This document shows, in pieces, positions 21,141 through 33,420 of a DNA stretch of 64,000 bases. The DNA is from Diplolepis rosae (taxonomy: Eukaryota > Arthropoda > Insecta > Hymenoptera > Diplolepididae). The stretch's first letter is position 1, and every line of letters starts with the position of its first letter. A model generated the notes under the pieces. That model had not been told where the DNA came from, did not search any database, and worked only from the letters and a program-made list of their open reading frames with translations. The translations under genes were made by a program, and so were the position numbers. The stretch covers positions 16,570,501 through 16,634,500 of the forward strand of contig JAPYXD010000752.1 of assembly GCA_030998225.1 (NCBI GenBank). The letters are read 5' to 3'.

Positions 21141-21949
21141 CTAGTAATAGTTCAATAAATTTTATGTACTCTAAATAAATTTTTTCGTAATTGCAGAAAA
21201 CTTATTCCAAATGCAAAAATTGTATCTTTAAATGTACAGGATAATTAATTATAAAAATCGTTCGAATTTGAATTTTAAGGACTTGTACACACTTTCAAGG
21301 CACATCGTTTTTCCTTTTGCAAAAATTTTTAAAACTTCTAATTTTTCAAGTAATTGGGAGAAGTACATTTAAAAAAAAATTGTTTTCTCTACTTCCACTC
21401 GCGCTAGCTTAACAAATTTTCAGAATTTTACGATTTTATTAATATTGTATTAAGTGTCTACATTTTCTGAAACTATCTACAGGAGAAAAATTTTAATACT
21501 TTAGTAAAGAAAGTTTTCTGAAAAGTTGTAGCTCAATCAGATTAATAGCCAAAAAGTTACCAATGTTTTAAATCGCAAACGAACGGTATAGAGGTCAATT
21601 TGGAGACGAAAACAATTAATAATAGCAACCTTCTTTTGTTTTCTTCTAAGATATACTTGATTCTCGCTTTATACGTTATTTGAGAAGGCAAGAGTGTGCA
21701 TTCTTCATATTTTTATCGTAATTCCTTATTGAAAACGGCAAAAGTAAGAATATTATATTATTATTTGGTGATTCGTGAGTGCTCTTACGTACATTATTGT
21801 TTGATGCTTGTGGGTAAGTTTATTTTGTGAAACTTAATTTGTGTGCAGATTACAAATTATTCACATTCGCTCAATTTTATCGACTTTTCATCTTATTAAT
21901 TCTTTTCAAATAATTCTGTTTTCCTTCGTCGTATAATTTATTGTTCACA

Positions 21950-24171
21950 ATGAGTAATCCGGTTGACCCAAATTCGAGTGTTTTGAAGGACAGCCAGGTT
22001 CAAACGAAGGTTGACCACCGTTTGAACTCTGGTTCAAACGAATGTCAACCCGCTAGAAAAGTCATGAAAAATGCAAAAAACTTTCAGTTGGGATGGTTTG
22101 AGGAATTTCCGTCGTGGAGAGAGTGGGTGGTTACATTAGCAGATGAAACAAGATTTCATTGCAAAATTTGCAATAAAACGTTGCTATGTGGCAAATCGGA
22201 AATTGAAAAGCATGAAGCATCTTTATCACACAGAAAGAAGCAAGAGTTTTCAAATAAATTAGAATATTATGGAGTAGTAAGTGAAAATTCTTCTAATGTA
22301 ACTGCCAATTCTTACAGTGTTGAACCTTGTGTAGCAAGTTCTTCTGCTTCAGAATTCACAAATTCCACGATTCCGGAAAGTGTTACTTTCAAACAGAAAG
22401 TACAAGAAGCAGAGATTAGGATTAGTACATTTTTCGTAGAGCATAATTTACCATTCGCGATTTCATCAGAATTGATAGGACTTTTCCAAGATATGGAACC
22501 TTTCGGTTTTAAAAGACGTTAGATTGAGCCACACTAAAATGGTCCTAGTTGTAAATAACGTCGTATGTGCTGCTGAAACTGATCGCATGGCAAATATTTT
22601 GCGTAAGCAATCATTTTCAGTGTACGAAGACGAAACGACCGACAGGACTCTAGAAAAGTGGCTGTCATTAATGGTTCGATATGTGGAGCCAACGACATTT
22701 TCTGTCAGGGTGGAATTGCTCCAGCTTATTAATGTAAATGCTTCGGATTGTTCTGCCTCTAAAATTTTTGATGCGTTCGAAAAAGCATTGTCCGGGCAGA
22801 AAATCCCTTGATCTAATATCTGTGCTTTAGCTTGTGATAATGCACAGGTGATGGTCGACAATAGGTCCTCATTTAAAACAAAATTAAAGGAAAAAAGTCC
22901 CCGTTTAATTGTTTTCCCGTGTGTCTCGCATTCGTCAGCAATTGTAGCAAAATATGCTTGTGCCACAATCCCAGATGTAGAGGATTTAATCAAAGATTTG
23001 CCAGCTTTTCTTAATGCTAGCTCCAAGCGAACGGCTATTTTTCGATCGATTGTTTTGGAATTAGGAAATGACTATCAAAAAAATTCCTAGTCATTCTGAA
23101 ACTCGCTGGCTTGTCCGCTATCGATGCATAGATATTATAATAAAGAATTGGGAAGTTATTCTTCAGTATCTTATGGTCCTCGTATCTGAGAAGGTAGAGA
23201 AGGCCAAAGACTTGTTAGGAAAAATGCAGAATCCTTTGACACTCGCATATTTCCTATTCTTGAAATTTACTTTGAATAGGTTCAACGTATACAATGCGAA
23301 ATTTCAAAGTCGCGAAACAATGGTTCAGGAACTCCAGCCAAACTCGGCTAAATTCTTCGTATGGATTCTTAGCAGTTATTTGAAAGAGGGTCTTCTTCAA
23401 CCGAATTTATTCTTTCAAATCATTAGAAATGTTAACTTTGCAGATCCTAGTAATCAAAAGCCGCTTCAAGACATTGACGTTGGTAAGGAAACGCGAGAAT
23501 ATTTCCAGCAGCAACTTACAAACAAGAAATTGCAAATAGTAGAAGTTGATCTATTTCTTCGTAATTGCTTGAAATTTTATGTCACAGCAAGCGAAGAAAT
23601 TCGCAGTCGACTTCCTTTTGATGACATATTTTTGTCTTGCGTTGCTGTTTTCCGGCCTCAAGTAGCTTTCTATGCTGATCGAAGCGGAACTTTTCCTAGG
23701 GTCTGGAAAGTTTGTCAAGATTTAGGGTCGTTTGATAGAATAGGTGTACAAAAAGAGTGGGATTCTTTACTCAAAATCAGACAGGAACTCAAAGAAAAGT
23801 GGTCGAATTTATCTTTTGACGAAATGTGGTCTAGTATCGGTGTATCTTCGACGAGTACAGGAGAAAAATTTTTTCCAAATTTGACCTCAGTATTGAATCA
23901 TGTTCGGAGTCTTCCTCATTCAAATGCTGAGGCAGAGCGAGGTTTCTCCATGCTCACGGACGCGAAAACTCCCAAAAGAAATCGCTTAGGAAACAGGACG
24001 GTCAACTCAATTTGTGTTACTCGATCAGCCCTAAAGGCGAGAGCTGAAACAGCCAGAACAACGAGCATCACTTCGAAGCATTTGCAATTAATGACCGAAA
24101 ATCTATATGAGATGGCAGAAAGTGATAGGAAAAGTGGTTTGTCGCTCTTCGCTCACGAAAGAGAGGATTAA
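21950..24171 (+). pseudogene. hAT transposase with N-terminal BED zinc finger, three disruptions
   Basis: An upstream in-frame ATG lies at 21941. The first part (to 22522) has the BED finger: FPSWREWV, then FHCKICNKTLLCGKSEIEKH and H-R-K-K, the C-x2-C and H-x5-H ligands. The frame shifts near 22515 into 22524-22811 (YEDETTDRTLEKW), is cut by a TGA at 22809 where Trp is expected, continues to 23090, and shifts again at the A-run near 23075 into 23068-24171. The last part ends in the dimerisation signature PHSNAEAERGFSML near 23915-23960. The product would bind and excise the element. This copy is inactive as written, yet its ends could still be mobilised in trans. Confidence 0.85.
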
Positions 24172-24645
24172 TTCTAATGGCCAAGGCATGGCGTTAATCA
24201 ATTTCAAACCCCTTTCTTACTCACAAAATAATGACATTTTATTTCTTATATCAGAGATACGTTCTTTATTCCTTTCTTCGCGTGCCTCGGGTATGGAAAT
24301 TGTTTAGTTTTAATTATTATTTTGTGAGTAAGAAAACATACTGAAATTGAGTAATATCACGCTTTGGGCATAAGTGAGAGGCAAGGGGACTCACAATAAT
24401 CAAGCACCCCAAATCATCCCGAATTAATCAAACTTCTTCATTATTTGATTTAAAACAAAACATTTTTGTTCGACGTATACTGGCATTTGATAGAGGCAAG
24501 CCTGAAGTACGGGCTACATTTGTAGCGTTTTTTACCACTGCTTCATTTTTTTCCTTTTTTCTTTTTGCTTGAAAGCAAAAACCCTTTTCGTTTCGTAGGA
24601 CGTGGACTACGCCTACAGGGGATACCACGTAAAAAAAACAAGCCT

Positions 24646-27291
24646 TAAACTCTACCTCCGTGGTGGTGTGGAAAGGAGTTTTATTTCAGAATATTTGGGA
24701 TTCTCTAAGAATGAACCAGCTTTTTTATTTTAATATTTCAAATGTGTTTTCTTTCTTTTATGTTTAAGGCAAAAACTAGATCTAAAAAAAGCAAAAAAAC
24801 CTATTTCTCTAATTGCGTCCAAGATTAGAGCAGAATCTATGCAACCGATTGTTAAAGGTTTTAAAAGTTTTCGCTTTAATTTAAAAAGCAAGTCTTCATA
24901 GTATTTTACTAAGTAATGAAAGTATGTCTACAATTGTTTTCTTGAATCCTACCCAAAGGTCAAACATGGTGCAAAAATGTCGTAAAATAAGAAAAATGTC
25001 TGAGTACTTTGAAGAAGTTTTTCTAAATCGATATGTATCATATTCCAATAATATTTAGGAATATTTATTAAAATATTCATCTTCTAAATTTGTTTGATTA
25101 ATGTACAGAGTACACTTTATATTTGAAATTTGTATACACTCTAAATCTGAATCAGTCAAATTTTCACTGATTGAATCAGTGATTTGCCTTTTCACTGAAT
25201 CATCAGTGGAAACAATATTTTTCACTGTTAAATCAGTTACTTTTCACTGAAGTAATCAGTGAAATTTGACTGATTCACAGTAACCTGTTTTTAGTTATTT
25301 AAATCAGTCAAATTTCACTGATAATCAGTAGATTTTGACTGATTCATATTTGAAATTTGTACAGTTTTAAAAAAAATCCGAAACTTTTTGAATTTAGTAG
25401 TTTATTTATAAAATTTGAGAATGTTGTAGTTGATATTTCTATATAGAACTTTAAGCATTTATGGACATAAAATTTTATTTAAAGTTTCTTCTACCGGTAT
25501 TCAAAACTTTCAACAATTTTGCAAGATCAGTCAAATGCAAAATTTGACAGAGTATTTAATCAAAATATTTACATTTATTTTTTAAATATTTTGAAAATAA
25601 TTCGACTAAAATAATGATTAATAAGATTTTGTAACATTGTGGGAATATTGGAACGCTGCAAGATTAAATTTTGAGTACAATTTTCAATTAATTCAAAATT
25701 CTGTAATAAAAGTATTTTCATATGTTTTTGTATCCTATGCGTAGAATTTTAATTTTAAAATTGAGATTTCTCACAAAGAAGAAAGATTGCCTTACTAAAG
25801 CAGTTTATTCCCAGAAATTAAAAATCATTTACTTAATATTTCGATTCCAAACATTGAATATTTATTGACTTTGAATAAAACAGAAAAAATTTTTTTATGA
25901 AGTTTTAAAATCTTTTTACAATGTTACGAATTGGGCCGAATTTAGAATTACGAAATCTTTCATTAGAAAAAGAAAAAGTCACTCACATGAAATAAACTTT
26001 TGTAAGAATTATCAAGATTGAAGAGATGTTAAAATATTTGAAAAATAATGCAATTGTAAAATTGCAATTTATATCAATATTTGACAAATTTTTAGCTGTC
26101 TCAATCAAAGCATTATCCGGCAATTTTTAGTTCCTATAAAAAGATGGAATATTTATCATTTTCTTGAATGTTCATACATTTAAAAAATATCGAATTAGAG
26201 AATTAAATGCAAAGTATTTTCCATTAAGAAGACATAAACATGACATAATTAGTTTTATATCTACATTTTCAGCTTACTTTTTTGTGGCTTAAGCACACAT
26301 TTTGAATTCGAAATACAAAAATGCTCTACAGAGTTGAAGTATTTCCTGAATCAATTATTATTGATCCTGAATTCTATTGGAAAATTTGTTGTTTACTGTT
26401 CAAATCTTACTACGATTTCAGACGGACAGACAAATTAAGAACTACAAAATATTTCATCCAAAAGATTGCACTCCTCCATAAAATCTTGTCAAATTGTAAC
26501 AAGATTTGAACACTTCGAACGAACATTTTTATGTAAAATTTAAAGTTGATTGATATTTATATGTTAATATGGAAATACCAATAAACACATATTTTAGCTT
26601 TTTAATTTATCTACTGCTATTAGACAATTTTCCATTTCCGTAGAGATTTTAAGTTTTGGAATGAAAAGTTTGTGCTTAGGCTACAAAAATGTGAGATGAA
26701 AATATTTCTAACATATAACTGAAAATATAAATTATGAACTTGAATTTTATGTTCATTTTATCTTGATAGAAAATATTGTTCTAATTGAAAAATTGTTAAA
26801 TGTACAAAATTATTAAGAAGTATATAAATTTGAATGGAAAATTATATATTGATTCAAATTTTATACATTTATTGTCACTAAATTTCACTGAAAGTTTATT
26901 TTTGAAGTGTTGAAATCCTCATGAAATTTTCCAAGATCATACTGATGTTTATTTCATGCAGACCTTCTTCAAGAAATTGAAGAAAAGTGTTATTTCTTGA
27001 ACTATATACTTCGTAAATTCAAATTCGTCGTCTGCTTCGCGCCTCTTTTGCACGTACTCGAGAAAAATACAATTCTTAATTTCGACTCGATAAACGAAAG
27101 CGTGAAATCTAAAAATAACTTGAAAACTCAAGCATTGTAACGAAGTCCGTCTTCGTGCACCTTCGGCTTTACACGAAGCTGGTGACCGCAGCGTGTAGCA
27201 GAGCCGACACACTGACACGCCACGTTTGCATGTGTTTCTCCCAGATGGGAACGTGGTGGGGGCCGAAAAATCCCACGTTCTGGAGACACTG
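24646..27291. repeat. right terminal inverted repeat of the hAT element
   Basis: Complement of 18187-21140 with few mismatches, lacking the 308-bp segment. The inner end is the TAAACTCTACCTCC at 24646. Confidence 0.9.
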
Positions 27292-27389
27292 ACGACGCAT
27301 GTCGTGAAAGTGAGTGGGATCCACTCTCCCGGACGCCCTAACGTGAACACTCGGTTTAATCTGCGTCGCCTAAGCGCAAGTCAAGTGTA

Positions 27390-28328
27390 CTAAAAACCTT
27401 AGTACTAAGAATAATAGAGGCGTCAAGGCCTCCGAGCAACCTATAGTCTGAAGCAGCCACTGACACACTCTCTCCATTTCTAAGTCAGCATGAAATCATA
27501 TTATAAACTAAATCAGGACAAAAAGAATAAATAGCTATTTAAAAAAATTGCCGAAAATTAGAAACATAAAGTATCTGGACTCGAATATATACACATTTTT
27601 TTAGCTCCTATCAACCCTTTCAATTAGCAGTCTATTACAGTGTGACAGTCCAATTTTAAACGTAAAGTTTGCAGTGGCTGAAATCGTTAAAATAATTTTA
27701 AAATAAAATATTTGAAAATCCTTCACTTACCTACCTCTTTTAACATTTACTATAATTTAATATATGTTTCGTTAAAAATTCACTTCAGCCTTTCAAGTAT
27801 ATCCACTAAATTATGCAATAAATTAGTAGATTCCAATATTCCTGCAAACTTTATTTTTTGTGTGTTTCAGAACAAATTATAATTCCATTCCAAACAATAA
27901 ACGCAACCTGAGTCGCCAGTCCAATGCAACTGCTTAACGAATTGAGCATAGAATACGAATTCATGCCTCCCAAATATGAAGCTACATCAAGAAATTTACA
28001 AGCAAAACATGACCAAAAACGCAAAGTTTAAGGATTGATGAACAAAAACTACGTCTTGAGCATATAGAATGGATTAGGAACTATCTATCTATATATTCGA
28101 TACAATATACGCCTAATAATACCAGAAATGTGCCAAAATGTCATCAAAAATTAGAATCATCGTTTGATCGTTTGTAGAGCAGGTATGGGTGCACATATGC
28201 CCGAGATTATCTTTCAAGTATAATTGTAAAGGACCAAAATTTCATACCAAATAAACAATACGGCACAAATCGAAGGAAATATATGTTATTTTTTCATTTA
28301 AAATCTGTACACTTGTCTTGGGACACCC

Positions 28329-28359
<31 letters not shown>

Positions 28360-28685
28360 TCCCAATTTTAAATCTAAAATCTAGCTCGTTGTACGTGTAT
28401 GATTGGCCTTATGCAGATTCTAAATGATTCATATCTGTGCGCTCGCCACTATAATATTAATATCGTTATAATGTATGTATGCGTGTTACGTCTTTCTCTT
28501 TATCAATTTTTCAAAAATGCATATGTAACCAAAAAAATTAACTCATTCTTTTCCTCTTCCGAGGATTCGATCGTTACCATTACCATTATTATTAATATTG
28601 TTTTTGACTAATTATTATTATTGTTTAATCAATATTATATACAACTGTTGTCAATATTTCCATATTCATGAATTCATCATTATTA
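27390..28685. other. AT-rich spacer without recognisable genes
   Basis: I see no coding sequence, RNA gene or inverted repeat here apart from a (TA)n run near 28336-28362 and a short inverted pair (GTACTAA..TTAGTAC) near 27388-27405. Confidence 0.6.
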
Positions 28686-29430
28686 CATAGAAAAAAATGT
28701 AAAGCTGTCAAAAAGATTTGTTAGGTTATATCAGCCATCTTTCTGCACTGAGAAAACTGGAGTGTCAACCTAAACATTTGGAGGGTGAAGCAGACTATAT
28801 TTGAGGTTAAACTATAGGAAAGCCTTCTAGATAGTGTAACTTATTACCTGTGAATTGTGAAAATAAGATGGTCAACTTGAATACTTTAGAGGGAAAAGGT
28901 AATCATCGCAGAGAGAAAAATAGATTATCGAAGAGGGAAAAATAGACTATAATCTACCTCTATGGCTAACCTCAAAACTATTACATTTAAGCTTTCACAA
29001 TTATTATGTTATTATAGCAAGTGAAATAGGTACTCAACAATTAGTTGGCAAAAATAACCCTCGTGACACTTTAACACGTAATGGACGCGAAACCGGCAAT
29101 GAGGTTAGAGTCCACGCTGGTGATATTGGAGGAAAAATAGGCGAACCCACGTGACTTTGCAATTTTGGCGCGTATTTCACCAATCGACACTCTTTATAGT
29201 GATTCTGACCCTCTGGTAACAGTTAAGCAGAATATCAAATGAGTGTCTCCCTGACCAAAAAGAAAAAATTTCGGAGAAAGTGTTGTACTATCTAGAAGTT
29301 CAAACTGACTATCTACATTTTGACACTCAAAGTTTGACACTCCAGTTTTCTCAGTGTGGTTAGAATAGATAATAATATAGCTGGACCAGTGATACGTTTC
29401 TTTGTACAAGCTACACATTTTTTGCGTTTA
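28686..29430. repeat. dispersed repeat, copy 3, split by a MITE
   Basis: The left part (AGCTGT..TTAGGTTATATCAG) and right part (ATAATATAGCTGGACCAGTG) match the repeats at 14885 and 32612, with 28746-29355 inserted between them. Confidence 0.65.
28746..29355. mobile_element. 610-bp MITE with CACTGAGAAAACTGGAGTGT ends
   Basis: About 23 bp of perfect inverted termini beginning CACTGAGAAAACTGG. It interrupts a dispersed repeat, which proves insertion. No clear target duplication and no ORF. Confidence 0.75.
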
Positions 29431-29615
29431 TTATATATGTAGTAATTATATAATTATAATAGTTATAAATTACATAAGAGGCCATCAATATGCCACGTCG
29501 ACAGTTTGGGGGGGGGGGGATTCCACAGCTGTCAACGAGGGGGGTGAAAAAGTGGTGAGAATTTGTCCACATGGTATATGGATAGCCCCATATAATTTTA
29601 CATGTATATTTAAGG

Positions 29616-29760
29616 AGATCTTCCTGTGGAGAAAGAGATGTCGGACGCCTGTGTAGCTCAGTGGTTAGAGCAGTCGACCGGCAATCGAAAGACCTGGGCT
29701 CGAATCCCAGTGCAGTCGAAAGCGTCATTTTTTCCACAGAAAGATTTTCAAATTCTTTAA
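29616..29760 (+). repeat. tRNA-Ala(GGC)-like repeat
   Basis: 29647-29722 has an A box (TAGCTCAGTGG), a D-arm GCTC..GAGC, an anticodon-like stem TCGA..TCGA with loop CCGGCAA (anticodon position GGC) and a B box (GGCTCGAATCC). Position 33 is C and the acceptor ends do not pair, so it is a tRNA-derived repeat rather than a working tRNA. Flanks CTTCCTGTGGA and TCCACAGAAAG are the arms seen in its foldback relatives. Confidence 0.7.
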
Positions 29761-30236
29761 ATATTATAATTATACATCACAATTATTATCATTATTACTA
29801 TTATTATTATTTTTGCCTATTTGAATTTATTATTATTTAATAATGCGTTCAGATAATGGTTACATTAGGAAGTAAATTCAGGATCAAACATATATGCGAT
29901 AATCAATAGAAATAATAATCTAGAACAAAATTTGAAAACTAAATAAGATCGGAGACATTATCGATATAGACCGTCATCGTGTACGAATGTATAAATATAT
30001 ATATATATTTATATGTTATATATATTTGATTGACTAATAGTTGTTAATGATTAATAATAGTAGCTCAGTAATCACCAATTGAGTTCTTTAAAATTCAATT
30101 GGTACATAGTTTGGATTATGATAGTATCACTATTTTACATCCCATTTGCATACAATATTCCTCCATTGGATATAGTTCATTAATAATGATAATATCACGA
30201 TCAAGAGAATTAAGACTTGAAAATCTTATGCGTTAA

Positions 30237-30964
30237 GAGGTTAATCGCAGTTGGAGGAGGAAGAAAAGCGTATTTTTTTAGAATATCTTTCTCTTCGCTG
30301 TATGTATATATTTTTTCAATCATTTTAGCACCGTACTTTTATATATTAACCTTTTGAGTGCTGAATACTTGCGGCCATGCGATCTGTATTGACGACGAGC
30401 GGCCAGCGCTGATGATCGCTGTGGACGGAATACTTTTTCGCTAGACTAAACTCTGTTGATTAGCTATTCAAGGCGCAAATAGTAATAAGTTATAGTAATT
30501 CCTTTTGTACGGGATTAAATGATTAAAGAGCGTTATTTTTTAGAAATAAGACTAAGACAAAACACATATATGCGTCCTTAGTCCACACTGATAGCTTTCG
30601 CCAGACGCATATATGCGTTCATAGCGCTCAAAGGGTTAAAGAAGCCTGTCAAATTCAAAGTGAATCGTTTAAGCGATTTTCGAGTAATCGTGGACACCGA
30701 TTTAAAAAACGTGGTTTCGAGAAGAACGCATTTAAAGTTTTAAGTATAGCTTACATGTGAATGAAATTGTTTGTCTACGATCAGTCCTGCGAGCATTTTA
30801 AGCGAGTCTCGTAATTACCCGAATCGTGTGCATTGGCAAATATTCAATCAATTTTTCTTGGATTGACTTCAAATTTGGAGTGCATATTTTTAAGGTGTTA
30901 CTCTATAAGAATATGCAAAAACGCAAAAATCGGTTTTTTTCAAATTCTGACTGCGATTAACCCC
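30237..30964. mobile_element. TTAA-flanked inverted-repeat element (Kolobok-like MITE)
   Basis: Ends GAGGTTAATCGCAGT and ACTGCGATTAACCCC are near-inverted; TTAA lies on both sides (30233-30236, 30965-30968). Part of it (30640-30740) resembles the non-coding portion of the Kolobok-like element near 10035-10140 (CGAGAA..CG..TTTAAAGTTT), suggesting a shared family. A second MITE is nested inside. No ORF. Confidence 0.65.
30350..30635. mobile_element. piggyBac-like MITE nested in the TTAA element
   Basis: TTAA at 30346-30349 and 30636-30639; ends CCTTTTGAGTGCT and AGCGCTCAAAGGG, close to the CCC-T-T-GAGCGC type of piggyBac termini. An internal ACGCATATATGCGT palindrome lies near the right end. 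286 bp, no ORF. Confidence 0.65.
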
Positions 30965-31443
30965 TTAATTAGTCGAAATTATAAAACTATTCTTGACAGA
31001 ATTAAAGGAGATTATCAATACGAGTAATATCAATATCATAATATTATATCACTTATTAATATGATGTTATATTAATATATACCTTAACAACTGGTATTAT
31101 GTTATTCTTATACATGTATTCCCACTGTTATATTGTCATATTATCTTTGCACTAATTCACAACTTTATGTCATTAAAAGTAATTTAAATTTTATATAGGT
31201 AAAGGATGAGAGAATGAGCGAATGGAATAATGAGAGAAATTAAAATAACTCAAATTTGTAAGGTCATACTAATGAGTTAAGCAGAAACTTTAATCAATGA
31301 TAATGTTTTCATATAAATATAAAATATAGGAGCGCATTGTAAATAGTTGTACATTTAGAATGATAGAATTCAATATAGTATTAAAAACGATAACCAGAAA
31401 GCAAAAGCGAAAAGGAAAACAGTAATTTCGAATAGAATAAACT

Positions 31444-31567
31444 CTTATGAAAAAAAATATTGGTAAGTATTTGATCTAATTTTCTTTCGTTAAAAAATAT
31501 TGAATTTTCAAAGTCAATCATGATAAAAATATAGGATCCAATACTTGCCAATATCTTTTTTCATAAG
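31444..31567. mobile_element. 124-bp inverted-repeat MITE
   Basis: CTTATGAAAAAAAATATTGG at the left mirrors CCAATATCTTTTTTCATAAG at the right, with a second matching block (AAGTATT/AATACTT). No ORF. Confidence 0.7.
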
Positions 31568-32611
31568 GGAAGCTAGTAATTGTAGCACCAAAATCGCACG
31601 CTAGCGCATACACCCATTTGCAGCTCTATCTGGCTAGGTCACATGATATACACTTATAATCAGATTCACTACCCGCCAAACCTCTCAAATACTGGTATCA
31701 ATGATGCATACCTTTATAAATTCCTATTTTCCTTCATTATATGTAAAAGTACAAACATACATTGATAAATTTAAAAAGTATAACTTGGATAGCTATGAAG
31801 TTATTACAGTCAGTGGTAAACCATTTCTGAAAATGGATCTGAACCATTATTCTTTTAACAATGAAATATAGCCTAGGTATCAGAAACCATAACTAACAAT
31901 CAGAAGAATCGATTTAATTAATTAATATCGATAACTGGTTTATTAAAAAATCTTGGTATCATAAAATACGAACCAAGTATTCCATCAAGGCCAAAAAATG
32001 CCCACACCATTTAAAGTCCACTTGGCAAGGAGTAAAATAAATCAGGCTACCAAGTATTTATACATTCAATGTGTACAAATTTCCGATCAGCATGACCTTC
32101 CTTTAGTATTGGAAAGGAAAAAGGGATTTCCAATCAGTACAAATTCCTTTTCCCAATATCGTCTCAAATAAAATTTCCTAATTCATCATAAATCCCCACC
32201 TAAGCATCATCAATACGAGTTTTCGAGGTTAATTTCGTCTAAATTAAAATCGCAGTAGCTCATGCAACCTAGTACGAACTAGAACTAATCAGACCGTGGA
32301 AAAAAGATTTTTTCCACTTTGCCTGTCCGTGGTTTATAACAAGTACTTGGGCGGACGTTAATAATAAAAATAGAAGCTTGACGGTAGTAAGTTGAAAGAA
32401 ATTATTAACAGTCTGTCGCGATCTGGAGCTTAACATCTAATTAGTTTAAATACTAATTAGTCAAGAAAATTCACATCTCGTCAAATCTCAAAAGGAAAAG
32501 GAGTTTCATTTCTCATAATCTATAAACTATTACGTACCGATTAAAAACAAGGGTGTGTACGTAAGTTAATCACGTAAGCAGACAAGAGAAATTTCTCTGA
32601 AAGCTACACGG
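31568..32611. other. spacer without recognisable genes
   Basis: I find no ORF, RNA gene or strong repeat here. It lies between a MITE and copy 2 of the dispersed repeat. Confidence 0.55.
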
Positions 32612-32863
32612 AAAAAAATCTATAGCTGTTACAAGGATTTTTTAGGTTATATCAGACATAATTATGGTTGGAGTAGCTAATAATATAGCTGGAACAGCGA
32701 TATGTTTCTTTGTACCAGCTACACATTTTTTGTGTGTGTATACGAAAAACATGGATTTAAGTTTGGCCCAGATCTTTAAGGATCTCAGTGTCATGAAAGT
32801 GTCCTCTTCGTTTTAACTATCCTGGTTATCTGGTAGGATTAAGGAAATCAACAATTTGGTAAT
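32612..32863. repeat. dispersed non-autonomous repeat, copy 2
   Basis: Almost identical to 14885-15172 over about 240 bases, so a recently active family. Starts after ACACGGAAAAAAATC and ends at ATCAACAATTTG. Confidence 0.8.
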
Positions 32864-33194
32864 GTAAAAATACAATTTTATCGTTCCGATTCCTGTATTG
32901 TTTTATTCAAGAATAAATATTGTGTCAATTTAGTAAATTTGGGCCTACATAATTTGACGTTATTTAAAAATACCTTTCTCTTCCTTCTAACATTTTTTAA
33001 AAGATAATCGTAAACGTGTGAAGAATACACTCTTAGTCCGAGAGTAAAAGATCAACGACCTCATATTTAGAAACGAACTAGTAAAATCATTCGGCAGTCG
33101 ATTCCGGAAAATGCATTTAAAAAATGTTTTGATGATTGGATTATTCGTTGGCATAAGTGTATGGTATTGTTTCGAGAGGGGCCTACTTTAATCG

Positions 33195-33420
33195 TCCGTT
33201 ATCAAACATATGAGGGATTCCCTCAGTGGGGTCAGTTTTTCCGAAATAACTTCTGATTTGCGCTTCACACAGTCTGGTCCGTTTGAATACCTTTCCACGA
33301 ATTATTCCTGAACCTTTTTGTAGCAATAAAAAATGTTCAAGTAGAATACTCATTCAATAATTACTTTTCAAAACCAAAGGTGACGTGAATTCTGAGGGAA
33401 TCCCTCCATAGTTTGGCTTT
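33195..33420. repeat. imperfect inverted repeat upstream of porcupine
   Basis: GAGGGATTCCCTCAG near 33210 and CTGAGGGAATCCCTC near 33394 are complementary and continue imperfectly outward (TATCAAACATA / TAGTTTGGCTT). A third GAGGGAAATCCTCTAG is near 33533. Probably a MITE about 0.6 kb upstream of the porcupine start codon. Confidence 0.5.

Larger units (their letters stand above)
18187..27291 (+). mobile_element. hAT DNA transposon with 2.6-2.9-kb terminal inverted repeats
   Basis: The element begins CAGTGTCTCCAG and ends with its complement. The 8 bases ACGACGCA occur directly outside both ends (18179-18186 and 27292-27299), the 8-bp target duplication typical of hAT elements. Arms 18187-21140 and 24646-27291 are inverted copies of each other, nearly identical apart from a 308-bp difference. 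The central 3.5 kb carries a BED-finger hAT transposase. The length of the repeats is unusual: hAT ends are normally tens of bases. Because the target duplication sits at the outer tips, the foldback structure moved as one unit. Confidence 0.9.
18045..27389. mobile_element. small inverted-repeat element split by the hAT insertion
   Basis: 18045-18067 and 27367-27389 are inverted copies matching at 22 of 23 positions (TACACTTGACTTGCGCT then WAGGCG). They bracket the hAT element. With the hAT and one target copy removed, about 230 bp remain, the size of a MITE. A TA at each tip would suit a Tc1/mariner-type end, but this is inference. Confidence 0.4.

Noticed and set aside
29647..29722. Functional tRNA-Ala gene
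   Set aside because: A and B boxes are good, but the acceptor stem does not pair, position 33 is not T, and the same sequence recurs as truncated and inverted repeats.
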